A program made the translations under genes and the position numbers. From NCBI GenBank assembly GCA_964621615.1, contig CAZUMW010000013.1:1-64000 (forward strand): a DNA stretch of 64,000 nucleotides. Reading direction: 5' to 3'. This stretch comes from CAZUMW01 sp964621615 (GTDB taxonomy: Bacteria > Desulfobacterota > WTBG01 > CAIYCZ01 > CAIRTM01). Within the stretch, counting starts at the first letter, position 1; each line of letters begins with the position of its first letter. A model generated the notes under the pieces. It was not told the DNA's origin and did not search any database. It saw only the letters and a program-made list of their open reading frames with translations. Below are positions 8,748 to 18,060 of the stretch, one piece after another.

Positions 8748-9986
8748 ATGAAACGCTCTGGAACCGCTGATCTGCCGCTGCACAGCGGGCGGGTACCCCA
8801 GTGGCTGGCCACGCGCATGGCCGCTATCGGTTCCGCCGTCACCCGGGCGGTGATTTATGAATACGGACGCCCGGCTTTTTTAAGCCGGCTGAGCGATCCG
8901 TTCTGGTTTCAGGCTCTGGGCTGTGTCATGGGAATGGACTGGCACTCTTCAGGCATTACCACCTCGGTCATGGGAGCCCTTAAGCGCGGCCTTGCACCGC
9001 AGTTTCATGAGCTTGGCCTCTATATCTGCGGCGGCCGCGGCCGTCACTCCCGAAAAACCCCGGATGAGCTGACCGCGCTGTCTGAGAAGCTGAGCCTTGA
9101 CGGCGATGAACTGGTTCGTTCCTCACGTTTGAGCGCAAAAGTTGACAACACCTGCGTTCAGGACGGCTTCGGCATCTACCTGCACAGCTTTGTTTTGAGT
9201 GCCGACGGGGAGTGGGCGGTCGTGCAGCAGGGAATGAATCAGGCAACCGGCATGGCGCGCCGCTATCACTGGCACTCGGCAGACGTTGACTCATTTATTT
9301 CTGATCCCCAGAGCGCCATCACCGGCCTTCATCAGGGAACGATTATAAACTTAAGTGACGGACGGGCGGAGAATTCCCGCACATCCATTTCATCCTTTAT
9401 GCGCGAGCACCCCGACCGGCAGCTCCGCGAGCTTCGCCATCTTACCATGCCGGAAAGCCACGACGTCAGCCTGCTCGACGTGAGCTCAAAGCGGCTCGGC
9501 GCTGTGCTTGCCCTGGCATATGAAAAACAATTCCATGATTTTGCCGACACCCTTCTTCTGCCCGGTCTCGGCCCGAGGGCCATGCAGGCAATGGCCCTTG
9601 TAAGCGAGGTGGTATACGGCGCTCCCAACCGGTTCTCCGACCCGGCGCGCTTTTCCTTTGCGCACGGCGGCAAGGACGGCAAGCCCTTTCCGGTACCGCT
9701 TGATGTGTATGACATCAGTATTGCCACACTTGAGCATGCGCTTGAAAAAGCAAAAATCGGTCACTCCGAAAAATTGCAGGGCCTAAAAAACCTCTCCCGC
9801 TTTGCCCGCTACATTGAAACGCATCACCAGCCCGGCAGCGGCATTGATGCCGTCATCCGCAAGGAACGCCGGGAGTCTCCACGCTACCGCGGCAGAAGCG
9901 TTGCCGGATGTCATAAACCCGGCCCGCCTCAAAAAATGAAGCCCCGGCAGCTATCTTTGTTTGAGAGCCGCGATGATACTATTTAA
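8748..9986 (+). CDS. DUF763 domain-containing protein
   Basis: 412 residues starting MKRSGTADLPLHSGRVPQWL, the hallmark opening of DUF763 proteins; further conserved stretches are DPFWFQALGCVMGMDWHSSGITTSVMGALKRGL and LHSFVLSADGEWAVVQQGMN. Family function is unknown. No signal or membrane segment, so cytoplasmic. The last ~40 residues are basic (RRESPRYRGRSVAGCHKPG) and may be a nucleic-acid-contacting tail, which is a guess. A good promoter lies upstream and the gene appears monocistronic. Confidence 0.9.
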   Translation: MKRSGTADLPLHSGRVPQWLATRMAAIGSAVTRAVIYEYGRPAFLSRLSDPFWFQALGCVMGMDWHSSGITTSVMGALKRGLAPQFHELGLYICGGRGRHSRKTPDELTALSEKLSLDGDELVRSSRLSAKVDNTCVQDGFGIYLHSFVLSADGEWAVVQQGMNQATGMARRYHWHSADVDSFISDPQSAITGLHQGTIINLSDGRAENSRTSISSFMREHPDRQLRELRHLTMPESHDVSLLDVSSKRLGAVLALAYEKQFHDFADTLLLPGLGPRAMQAMALVSEVVYGAPNRFSDPARFSFAHGGKDGKPFPVPLDVYDISIATLEHALEKAKIGHSEKLQGLKNLSRFARYIETHHQPGSGIDAVIRKERRESPRYRGRSVAGCHKPGPPQKMKPRQLSLFESRDDTI

Positions 9987-10069
9987 TCCTCGCTGCCCCG
10001 CGCCCGCATTTATTTTTAAAATCAAGCGAATTTTTTGCCGAAAATTCAGATTCCCTTTTCTATCATGCA

Positions 10070-10276
10070 TTGAAAAACTATGAGGGCTTTGACGATTATG
10101 ACCGGTACAAGCCCTTTGATTACCCCGACTGGTCAAAGCCCTTTGTTATGGAATTCACGCAGGGTGGTACCCATGTTATTTATAACGGCGTACCGGTAGG
10201 CCCCTATCAAAAACATGTAATAGAGGCGTTTTACCAGGCAATCGATTCAATACTGGTGCAGAAAAAAGACGGCTGA
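10070..10276 (+). CDS. Small hypothetical acidic protein
   Basis: A 68-residue frame starting from a TTG, with a plausible protein composition (YEGFDDYDRYKPFDYPDW, then FTQGGTHVIYNGVPVGPYQK). Aromatic and acidic residues are abundant. I do not recognise a family. The frame is open upstream without an ATG, so the start is uncertain. It sits between the DUF763 gene and the convergent pyruvate-kinase C-domain gene. Confidence 0.45.
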   Translation: MKNYEGFDDYDRYKPFDYPDWSKPFVMEFTQGGTHVIYNGVPVGPYQKHVIEAFYQAIDSILVQKKDG

Positions 10277-10287
10277 CAAAACGCAAA

Positions 10288-10869
10288 TCAGCCAAGCGGC
10301 TTGCACAGAATCTGCTTTATTCTGAGATCGAATATCCCGGCGGCATAGGCTGGTTTGAGCACCACGGCCGTATCGGCCCCTCTACCGCTGCCGCCGACAG
10401 CCACTACATCCTCATCCGGGGTGATATGCCCGTGTTCCGCCGCCATAATGGCAATCTCGACACAGACCTTCATCCCCTGACCGAACATGCGCAGCGTATC
10501 GGAAACAAGGTTAAGGGGGATATATTTTGCCCCGTATTTGTTTTCAAAACCCCTTTCTGTAGCGCTCAGGGCATGAATGCCGCGAACGATGGTGATGCCC
10601 GCTGCAGCAACGCGCTCCCGGTTGCGGTTGAATGCCTCGACCTTATCGACAAACTTGCTTCCCGCGCCATAGGTAACGCCGACAACCTCGACAGCGGCCT
10701 CGGCCATCTCGCGCATTTTGAGCGCTGTCTCGCCTGTTGATGAGGCAACGACAATTTTGCCGATAGCGTTTTCACGGCAGCAGGCTTCCGCCAGCTCCAG
10801 AGTCCGGCCGGTATTAGCTGCACCCCGCTCAGAAAAATAAACAATTGTTTTTTCCTGATCACTTCCCAT
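10288..10869 (-). CDS. Pyruvate kinase C-terminal (alpha/beta) domain protein
   Basis: 193 residues matching the stand-alone PK_C domain family: TIVYFSERGAANTGRTLELAEACC at the start, KIVVASSTGETALKM, and VGGSGRGADTAVVLKPAYAAGIFDLRIKQILCKP at the end. It lacks the catalytic barrel of pyruvate kinase, so it cannot be pyruvate kinase itself. The role is unknown; by fold it may bind an effector or nucleotide. The ATG at 10869 has an AGG-type ribosome-binding site (GGAGGTCCTGCAA upstream on the minus strand). Confidence 0.85.
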   Translation of the reverse strand: MGSDQEKTIVYFSERGAANTGRTLELAEACCRENAIGKIVVASSTGETALKMREMAEAAVEVVGVTYGAGSKFVDKVEAFNRNRERVAAAGITIVRGIHALSATERGFENKYGAKYIPLNLVSDTLRMFGQGMKVCVEIAIMAAEHGHITPDEDVVAVGGSGRGADTAVVLKPAYAAGIFDLRIKQILCKPLG

Positions 10870-10895
10870 TTGCAGGACCTCCCTCTATACATTAA

Positions 10896-11410
10896 GTCAT
10901 AGCCTGCGGTAAAGCCGCAGGCTTGATCGGAATCGTTTCGCGCATCCTCCGCACAGCAGTGCGGAGTTAAGCGAAATGTATCTCAATAAATAAAAAATAA
11001 TTGCCGGGATACCCCGCAGATTGCTGCGGGGAGTATCATTAATGAGCCGCTCTAAGCGGCTGCAAAAACAAATAACTCAAAGCAGTTGACAAACCGGTCC
11101 ATTCTGCCCGTACTGTCATCACCGCCCCGACTGCGTGGTATTGTAACATCGTTACAAAAATCCCTCCCGGCCTCCCTTTCGAAAGGGAGGAGACTACCGT
11201 GTTCCCCTCTTTGGAAAAGCGGGGTGAGGGGGATATTTTTTACGCATTACTGCCGGACACGCTTCGCTTTGTCCGAGCCTACGACTCACATTCGTTCGAA
11301 GTGAAGCCGGTGCTATTGTGACACAGCCTCTAAACCGGGGGATGACAGTTTGTGCTGAACTGTTGGACATATTGCCGTTGCCCGGCTCCGTCCGGGCAAT
11401 CCAGTAATAT
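10896..11410. repeat. Composite intergenic repeat, modules A+B+C+D
   Basis: This fills most of the 635-bp gap 10870-11504. Module A (10896-11034) matches 2647-2763 and 17741-17813. Module B (about 11035-11255) is nearly identical to 56474-56690. Module C (CGGACACGCTTCGCTTTGTC onward to GTGACACAGCCTCTAAACC, about 11255-11335) matches 41489-41572. Module D (TTGCCCGGCTCCG / TCCGGGCAATCCAGT, 11376-11408) recurs at 17872-17902 and 41661-41692. This is the most complete copy in the window. The family is non-coding and rich in hairpins. Confidence 0.75.
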
Positions 11411-11504
11411 TTTTTCAATATCAAAATGCGGACAAAATCATTAGAATCCCGCACATGTCAAACCCTGTGCCCCCCGGCAGACCCAGGGGTTTCCCCCATG
11501 ATAA

Positions 11505-12887
11505 TTACTCAACAACAACTCGGTCAAGATCTGCCGACCACTCATCATACATGACCCGGTCGGCAAGCTCGCATACCGAAGCAGCGCCGACACTGCTGCC
11601 GGGCGGCGGCAGTGTTTCAGAAAATGCCTCAGAATACTCAAGCGCTTCGAACGCCTTATACTCGGGATAATCCGCCTGTGCACCACCGGCAAAAGCAGCG
11701 ATATAGGCGGCATCGGGATTCACCCGCCAGAAAAAATGATCAGCCTCGCTGAGCCCTTTTTGGAACGAAACAAGGTGCGGGTGATCCGGCTGGGCCTGCA
11801 TATGGTCCCTGCTTGTACCCGATACGATAACCGGCATATCCGGAAAATGCTTGTGCACGTCATCGATCCACAAAGAGCCGTCCCGTATCTTCCAGAACTG
11901 CTCAACCAGGTCCCTGCCGGCAAGCCACCCCGGCAGCGCCGCATCGCCCAGCACATTGTGCAGATTTTCGGTTATCATTGTCGTGAGTTCAGCTGAAAAG
12001 TACACGCGGGGCAGCGGCACCGAGCCGTTGTCGCTTCCGGGTCCGGCTGAGCCCGAAAACCTGAATTCACCTGTATCATAGGCACTGTTTTCATTTTCAT
12101 CGAGATAGAAAAGCCCCTGTATTTCGTGATAGGCACCGGTCCGGGGATCCTCGATCCCGCCGGTCACCGTGGGATCATATGACAGCGCGCTCTCCATGCC
12201 GGGTGTCGGGGCTTCAGTAACGCCGGCAGTGCCGGGTATGTAATAGGGGTTAAGCATCGCGGCGGCCGGGCCACCCGATCCTCCGCCGAGCTCGCATTTA
12301 ACATACTGGTCACCGATGGGAGACTCCCAGGTTGCAAGCCAGCAAAGGCCCTGCAGATCCCGGCCATAGCTGCCAAGCGTACAGAGGGTTATGTTGCCGC
12401 CGTTGCTGTATCCGGCAACGCCGGCACAGGTAGTGAGCGCAAACGGCAGCTTGTCGGTTATCGTATCCCCGTCTGCGTCGGTCAGCACCCCCATGGAATA
12501 CAGCAGAACATCGCGCAGCGCTTTCATGCACAGCTCTCCCCGGTAGTCGAATGTTCCGCCGGTTGTAAGAGGTTCCTCGCCCCCGCCGGGAAAAACGAAG
12601 TGAACCGTGATGATCCCGGTGCCGTCGTAGTCAGATGTGTCCGAATCCAGCGATCCCGCATCCAGACCGCCCGGCACAATGGTTACGACTGGCGCCCCGG
12701 AGCTGTAGCGGGCATCCTCCTGCGCTGGATATGTAACAAGCGCTGCGATGCCAGGGTCCGGAATATCCGGGGAAGAAATGTGCGTGGTAAAATTTCCCGA
12801 TTCGGTGATGTCAATGCCGCTGTCATCATCACATCCGGCCGCAAAGACGAAAAACAGCAGCGCCGTACACAAAACACGTACAATCAT
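11505..12887 (-). CDS. Lipoprotein with alpha/beta-hydrolase-like features
   Basis: The ATG at 12887 follows GAGGAG on the minus strand and starts a lipoprotein signal (MIVRVLCTALLFFVFAAGC, lipobox FAAGC at about residue 19). The body has features of an esterase: GTGIITVHFVFPGGGEE, CAGVAGYSNGGNITLCTLGSYG (GYSNGG nucleophile-elbow-like, Ser in GxSxG), and a possible His in QPDHPHLVSFQKGLSEADHFFWR. About 460 residues. Anchored in the outer or inner membrane facing the periplasm. It is the last of three consecutive lipoprotein genes on this strand, spaced 17 bp from the deacetylase-like gene, so co-transcription is likely. Substrate unknown. Confidence 0.65.
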   Translation of the reverse strand: MIVRVLCTALLFFVFAAGCDDDSGIDITESGNFTTHISSPDIPDPGIAALVTYPAQEDARYSSGAPVVTIVPGGLDAGSLDSDTSDYDGTGIITVHFVFPGGGEEPLTTGGTFDYRGELCMKALRDVLLYSMGVLTDADGDTITDKLPFALTTCAGVAGYSNGGNITLCTLGSYGRDLQGLCWLATWESPIGDQYVKCELGGGSGGPAAAMLNPYYIPGTAGVTEAPTPGMESALSYDPTVTGGIEDPRTGAYHEIQGLFYLDENENSAYDTGEFRFSGSAGPGSDNGSVPLPRVYFSAELTTMITENLHNVLGDAALPGWLAGRDLVEQFWKIRDGSLWIDDVHKHFPDMPVIVSGTSRDHMQAQPDHPHLVSFQKGLSEADHFFWRVNPDAAYIAAFAGGAQADYPEYKAFEALEYSEAFSETLPPPGSSVGAASVCELADRVMYDEWSADLDRVVVE

Positions 12888-12904
12888 ATATATTTTCTCC
12901 TCTA

Positions 12905-13909
12905 TCAGCTGTCCCGCCACTCAACATATATATCATACATCTCTGGGATGGTTTTCCACTGCACTCTGCCCTCATCAGCGTACTGCTGTATCGCGCCGAG
13001 CCACTGCCGGGCAAAAGATTCAGGCATTTCGGTGCCGAAGCTCCATCCCACATAGAAAAAATTGGGCTGCTCTGAATCAAGATGATTCAGGGCATACTCA
13101 AGCTTTTCAAGATAGACATCGACATCATCACCGGTAAACTCAGGTGCCCCACTATCCTCTCCGCTCAGATACGGCAGGCCGTCTGTCGCTGCGGCGATAT
13201 AGACCAGCTCCCCGGCTTTACGATCCTCGATCCAGGGCTCACCCTTTTTAATGGTCCAGGCGTGTATGCGATCCTCAATCGTCAGGGGATACGGATCGTG
13301 GCACTCGGCAGGTGTCTCACAGTCGCTATACGGCTCAGGGATCTCCTCCTGCGGAAGCGACAAAAGACAATAGGTAACCCCGCCGGTAACAAATGAATAG
13401 CCTGCCTCCAATACAGCGCGTACCCAGTCAAGCGGCGAGCAGTAACCCGAAACATGGCGCACGGTGACCCCCTGCTTTTCAAGGGTGTTTTTCATTGATG
13501 CCATGGAAAGGCTCATGTCCTGCCAGGTTTCACCCGGCTTCGCCGTGCCACCGGCATCAGCATGTACGCCGATTCCATGGCCCCGCTCTTCGAGCTGTTT
13601 AAAATAATAATCACCGCGGATCTCGCAGGCGGTCACCGGCTCTTTGAGCTCGAGGGTCAGCGCGGCGCCGTACTCGTCGAAAATGTCGGCAAGAGCCAGT
13701 ATCTTTTCCTTATAGCTGTCATATGCGGCATCTTCGCGAAGGTTCCAGCCCTCCAGGTGAACCATCAGCCCGATATACAGCACCGGCTCACTGTCGCTTT
13801 TATCACAGCCGGCGAACAGAAGGCAGCAAAGCGCCGGTATGCATACAAGCCACACCGGCATATGCGGTCGTGTTTTGTGATCAGCTCTCTTGTGCTTCAG
13901 ACAGCGCAT
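12905..13909 (-). CDS. Lipoprotein with polysaccharide-deacetylase-like fold
   Basis: Signal with lipobox: PVWLVCIPALCCLLFAGC. After the anchor comes a (beta/alpha)-barrel-like layout of NodB/YdjC-type proteins: VLYIGLMVHLEGWN, LADIFDEYGAALTLELKEPV, QLEERGHGIGVHADAGG, VSGYCSPLDWVRAVLEAGYSFVTGGV. The HGIGVHAD stretch is where a metal-binding His would be expected, but the canonical NodB TFDD motif is absent. The start at 13909 (MRCLKH) has AGAGG nearby; a start 11 codons upstream is possible. It lies 17 bp upstream of the esterase-like lipoprotein gene. Confidence 0.6.
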   Translation of the reverse strand: MRCLKHKRADHKTRPHMPVWLVCIPALCCLLFAGCDKSDSEPVLYIGLMVHLEGWNLREDAAYDSYKEKILALADIFDEYGAALTLELKEPVTACEIRGDYYFKQLEERGHGIGVHADAGGTAKPGETWQDMSLSMASMKNTLEKQGVTVRHVSGYCSPLDWVRAVLEAGYSFVTGGVTYCLLSLPQEEIPEPYSDCETPAECHDPYPLTIEDRIHAWTIKKGEPWIEDRKAGELVYIAAATDGLPYLSGEDSGAPEFTGDDVDVYLEKLEYALNHLDSEQPNFFYVGWSFGTEMPESFARQWLGAIQQYADEGRVQWKTIPEMYDIYVEWRDS

Positions 13910-13977
13910 AGTGATGTTCCTCTCCCGCCGGACAGTAACCATAAACCGGGTGATAAGGGATGTCTTGCAGCTGCCGG

Positions 13978-14070
13978 TTGATCGTGTTGTTTGTTTTTTC
14001 CATTCATGATCGACGTTCTCTGTTTACACTGGGCAAGCAGGCCGTCATTGCCCTGCTCCGGTTCCAGGCA
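13978..14070. repeat. Intergenic repeat, module D partial copy
   Basis: Contains GGGCAAGCAGGCCGTCATTG followed by a CCCTGCTCCGG remnant, matching the left half of the block at 41640-41670. It lies between two lipoprotein genes on the minus strand and overlaps the end of no recognised gene. Confidence 0.45.
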
Positions 14071-14077
14071 TATGCGT

Positions 14078-15109
14078 TTATTCCTCATAGGGCACAAGGC
14101 CGATAATACCCCGCTGATCGCCGAACAGGCTGTAGGGTGCATTTGCATATATGCCGATCGTATCATCGGGCATGCGAAGCATACAGGGATCGCCCAGCCC
14201 GGCATCGGTGTCGGCAAGAAGTGAGCCGGAGCTGTCATACACAGTCATCGGGCGCGGCTCTTCCCACTGCAGCCCGTCACGGGTAAAGCTCAGGTAGCTG
14301 TCCATATTCATATACCGCATTGATACGGCCCAGCCGCCGGCTGTGGTCTGAATAAGCGCGGGGTCGTGATAGTCGGCAAACAGCGAATCGTTTACCAGGG
14401 TAAAGTCAAGCCCGTCCTCGGATGTGGCCAGCATAATATCGCTTGCGCCGGTGTCCTCCTCAGTGTTTCCTGAAAAAAGCATCACATAGGTGCCGTTGTC
14501 ATTTAAGAGCACCCGGCCGTGACCCGCAATCGCAAGGCCCATACTGTCGTAAACGCCGATCCGGTTTCCTTCCTCACGGGTAAACGTCAGCCCGTGCTCA
14601 CTGATTGCGCTGTTTACCAGAAACTCCCCTCTGTAGTCTTTATCAGCCTCTGAGAGAATCGACTGGTAATACATGCGCCACTTGTTTTCTTTTGTCTTTA
14701 TCACCCAGGGGTGCGACACACGGCAGTCTTCCTCACCTTCAACATGCTTGCTTTCAAGCCGCATGCCGTCTTCGATGGTCCAGCTCTTTCCATCTGTGCT
14801 CTTCGCGCTGCCGATACCTTCTTCAGATACACCGTAATACATGCGGTAGCTGCCGTCATCAAGCTGCACGATGTCAGGCGCCACAACAGAAAAGCCTTTG
14901 TCTGATGCGACGGCTAACTCCTCTTTGTACTGCCAGGACCGGGGAACCTCGGAGCGATCCGGAGCGGGAAGTGATGTGGTTGTGGATGCGACCGATGTTG
15001 TTGCAGAAGCTGTCGTTGTTGTTGTCGCGTTGTCATTGACGGGATCGTCCTTACACGAGGCACACAGCATAGATGCACAGCACACGCATAATATTACGAT
15101 TTTTTTCAT
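14078..15109 (-). CDS. Lipoprotein with GH43-like five-bladed propeller
   Basis: Lipoprotein signal MKKIVILCVCCASMLCASC, then a Thr/Ser-rich linker (TTTTTASATTSVASTTTS). The ~280-residue body has the recurring units of glycosidase-like five-bladed propellers: VVAPDIVQLDDGSYRMYYGV, GIGSAKSTDGKSWT, HPWVIKTKENKWRMYYQS, MLATSEDGLDFTLV, YHDPALIQTTAGGWAVSMRY. These resemble GH43/GH32-family sugar-acting proteins, but whether catalytic acids are kept is unclear. Together with the two downstream lipoprotein genes it suggests a surface polysaccharide-processing set (inference). 343 residues. Confidence 0.7.
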   Translation of the reverse strand: MKKIVILCVCCASMLCASCKDDPVNDNATTTTTASATTSVASTTTSLPAPDRSEVPRSWQYKEELAVASDKGFSVVAPDIVQLDDGSYRMYYGVSEEGIGSAKSTDGKSWTIEDGMRLESKHVEGEEDCRVSHPWVIKTKENKWRMYYQSILSEADKDYRGEFLVNSAISEHGLTFTREEGNRIGVYDSMGLAIAGHGRVLLNDNGTYVMLFSGNTEEDTGASDIMLATSEDGLDFTLVNDSLFADYHDPALIQTTAGGWAVSMRYMNMDSYLSFTRDGLQWEEPRPMTVYDSSGSLLADTDAGLGDPCMLRMPDDTIGIYANAPYSLFGDQRGIIGLVPYEE

Positions 15110-15190
15110 GAGCGCTTCCTTTCGTAGATAATTGAGTTTTTTGTTTGCAAAAAACCCTACCGAAAAAAAGGGTCCGTGTCAAATCCCTCT

Positions 15191-17383
15191 TCATCCTGCA
15201 TCCGGCTTCTGTATGAGGCGGTATTGCAGGTGCGTGTAGCGCCGTGCGGTTTTATTGTTTTTGACTGCGATGGCCATAGCTTTTTTCGTGCCCACGACAA
15301 CCACCAGCCTTTTGCCGCGGGTAACCCCGGTGTAGAGCAGATTGCGCTGCAGGAGCAGATAATGCTGCGTAAGCACAGGAATGATGACGACAGGGTATTC
15401 CGACCCCTGTGATTTGTGCACCGATACGGCATACGCCGGGACTATTTCATCAAGGTCGGAAAAATCATAGACCACCCGCCGGCCGTCAAATGAAACGGCC
15501 AGCTCCTGTGACTCGGTATCGATTGTCAGTATCCGTCCGACATCTCCGTTAAACACATCCCGGTCATAATCGTTTTTTATCTGCATGACTTTGTCGCTGA
15601 CGGAATACCGCCTGCTGCCGCGGGTGATGCCGTCCTCCCGCGGATTTAAGCGCTTTTGCAGCGCTCCGTTGAGACTCTCCGAGCCGATAATCCCCTTGTG
15701 CATCGGGGTGAGAACCTGAATATCATCGACCGCGTCAACGTTAAATCGCCGGGGGATCCGCTCCCCGGCAAGCTCAAGGATGAGCGCAAGCACTTCTTCC
15801 GGGTCCTCCTTCTCGATGAAATAAAAGTCCTCAAGGCTGTCCGAGCCTGTTTTTACAAGCGGCATTTCACCGCTGTTTATTTTGTGTGCGTTCACCACAA
15901 TAAGGCTTTCACGGGCCTGCCGGAATATTTCGGTGAGCTCGACCACCTGCACCGCCCCCGAGCGGATAATATCATTGAGCACCGTACCCGCCCCGACGGA
16001 CGGCAGCTGGTTGACATCCCCGACAAGTATCAGCGTTGCGCCGGACGGTACCGCTTTGAGCAGATGGTGCATCAGTATCGTATCGATCATGGAGGCCTCA
16101 TCGACCACCAGCAGATCGCACGGAAGCGGGTTGCCCTCATTATATTCAAAGCCGCCTCCCTTTAGGCTGTACTTGAGCAGACGGTGAATGGTCTTTGCCT
16201 CCCGTCCGGTTATTTCGCTCATACGCTTTGCCGCCCTGCCGGTCGGCGCGGCAAGCATGATGTTAATGCCCAGCCGGGAAAATATGTTAAGGATCGCGTT
16301 CACAATGGTCGATTTTCCGGTTCCCGGCCCCCCGGTGATAACAAGCACCTTATGCTCAATCGCGCATTTCACTGCTTCGATCTGCTTTTCGGCAAGCGTG
16401 ATTGACAGCTGCTGCTGCACCCAGGACAGCGCCTTATCGCAATCGATTTCCCGTATCGATTTTTTTGCATCGATCAGCATACGCAGCCGCTCTGCTGCGC
16501 GGGTTTCGGCGGTATGAAACGGGGCAAGGTATACCGCCCGGGGATGTTTTTCCAGCGCTTCACATGCAGGGCGCAGCTGTTCGACAACAATTGTTTTCTC
16601 TTCTGCCGCCGCATCGATTGCCCGGGCAATAATATCGCTGTCAATGTCCAGAATCTCGCAGGCTTTGTCCACCAGCAGGTCATAGGGGTAATATACATGC
16701 CCCTCGTCTGCACACTGGTTCAATATATAGAGCACGCCTGCCTGTGCGCGCACCGGAGAGTTCCGGGCGATGCCGAGCTTTTCGGCAATGCGGTCTGCGG
16801 TGACAAACCCGATACCGAAAATATCGGTTGCCAGGCGGTACGGGTTTTCCCTGACCCTTTCAATAGAGTCGCTGCCGTAGTGCTTGAAAATCTTTGTGGC
16901 ATAGCCGGAGCTGACCCCGTGCGCCTGCAGAAAAACCATTACGTCACGTATTTCCCGCTGCTGCGCCCACGCCTCCCTGATCATGTCTATTCTTTTTTCG
17001 CCGATGCCCTCGATTTCGGTAAGCCGGTCAATGGAATGCTCGATAATATTCAGTGTATTCTCTTTAAACTTTTTCACAATCCGCTTTGCCATGACAGGGC
17101 CGATGCCCTTTATCAGGCCGGAGCCGAGGTATTTTTCGATGCCGTGGACAGAGGCGGGGGTTTTCGTCTCATAGCTGACAATTTTAAACTGCTGACCGTA
17201 TTTCGGGTGGGAGGTCCATTCCCCTTTCATGGTAATGACTTCACCGGGCATGGGCGACAGCAGCGTGCCGACCGCGGTCACCAGATCCCGCTCCCCATAC
17301 ACCTTCAGGCGGGCAATTGTGTATCCGTTTTCCTCATTGGTGTAGGTAATGCGCTCAATCTGGCCCTGAAGCGTGGTAAGCAT
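15191..17383 (-). CDS. recD2: RecD2-like ATP-dependent DNA helicase
   Basis: 730 residues, the normal RecD2 length. N-terminal OB-like and helix-hairpin-helix region (KYLGSGLIKGIGPVMAKRIV; LTEIEGIGEKRIDMIREAW). Helicase core: Walker A GGPGTGKST (~residue 348), Walker B LLVVDEASMID, motif VGDVNQLPSVGAG, and motif VI-like YAVSVHKSQGSEYPVVIIPV near the C-terminus. RecD2 is a superfamily 1B 5'-3' helicase present in bacteria without RecBC; it acts in DNA repair and replication stress. Complete, no frameshift. The ATG at 17383 starts MLTTLQGQIERITYTNEENG, typical for the family. Confidence 0.93.
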   Translation of the reverse strand: MLTTLQGQIERITYTNEENGYTIARLKVYGERDLVTAVGTLLSPMPGEVITMKGEWTSHPKYGQQFKIVSYETKTPASVHGIEKYLGSGLIKGIGPVMAKRIVKKFKENTLNIIEHSIDRLTEIEGIGEKRIDMIREAWAQQREIRDVMVFLQAHGVSSGYATKIFKHYGSDSIERVRENPYRLATDIFGIGFVTADRIAEKLGIARNSPVRAQAGVLYILNQCADEGHVYYPYDLLVDKACEILDIDSDIIARAIDAAAEEKTIVVEQLRPACEALEKHPRAVYLAPFHTAETRAAERLRMLIDAKKSIREIDCDKALSWVQQQLSITLAEKQIEAVKCAIEHKVLVITGGPGTGKSTIVNAILNIFSRLGINIMLAAPTGRAAKRMSEITGREAKTIHRLLKYSLKGGGFEYNEGNPLPCDLLVVDEASMIDTILMHHLLKAVPSGATLILVGDVNQLPSVGAGTVLNDIIRSGAVQVVELTEIFRQARESLIVVNAHKINSGEMPLVKTGSDSLEDFYFIEKEDPEEVLALILELAGERIPRRFNVDAVDDIQVLTPMHKGIIGSESLNGALQKRLNPREDGITRGSRRYSVSDKVMQIKNDYDRDVFNGDVGRILTIDTESQELAVSFDGRRVVYDFSDLDEIVPAYAVSVHKSQGSEYPVVIIPVLTQHYLLLQRNLLYTGVTRGKRLVVVVGTKKAMAIAVKNNKTARRYTHLQYRLIQKPDAG

Positions 17384-17740
17384 GTTACTTCACTCCAATG
17401 TACTATCAACCGGTGCTGAGAAAATTATGGAGAGGTTTACCGGCTTGTTTCGGCATCACCAAGAATATTGTGTTCGCCGTCAGAGGTCAAGCATTTCATA
17501 ATAAACTACCCCGCCGCAAGCAGCGGGGTATTAAAACAAAGACAATTGGCGATCTTCATACAATCAATACTGTTACATTGTGACTCTTGTGTATGTATTC
17601 GCTCATTTCCCCATTTTACGCCGCAAGCGGCGGGGAATACAACCCCAAGGGATTCAAAACCTCACTTCATACGTTCTTTTTTTGTTTTTACCCTAAAAAT
17701 GGTATAGAATCGTGTATCATGGGGCGGACAGATATATTTT

Positions 17741-17905
17741 GCAGTCATAACCTGCGGCAAAGCTGCAGACGTAATCGAAATCGTTTCGCGCCTACTCCGC
17801 ACGGCAGTGCGGACCGGTTGATCCGGTTTTTTTGTTTTCCCGTTCACGTTCAACGACCCTTTAGCGGGCTGTCATTGCTCGGCTCCGTCCGGGCAATCCA
17901 GTTAT
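17741..17905. repeat. Intergenic repeat, modules A (partial) and D
   Basis: The 677-bp gap 17384-18060 contains GCAGTCATAACCTGCGGCAA with TTTCGCGCCTACTCCGCACG (module A part, 17741-17813) and then GTCATTGCTCGGCTCCGTCC with GGGCAATCCAGTTATTTTG (module D, 17870-17907). Two further short GC-rich blocks near 17508-17535 and 17622-17640 (CCGCCGCAAGCAGCGGGG; GCCGCAAGCGGCGGGG) are small hairpins. No gene is recognised in the gap. Confidence 0.6.
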
Positions 17906-18060
17906 TTTGTAAATAGCAAAATGCATCATTTGTATGTCGTCCGCTGCGGCAGAAATACGCAGCGCAATGCAGCTCTTCGGCGAAGCCCAAGGCCGTGAGC
18001 CTGTCGAACGGCAGATGGACTTTTTATCGAATCGTCAACACTTTTCATAAGGACCAACAC

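Noticed and set aside
11086..11304. Frame reading SLPASLSKGRRLPCSPLWKS
   Set aside because: It lies inside intergenic repeat module B and recurs at 56521-56733; the same shadow frame appears wherever the repeat is, so it is not a gene.
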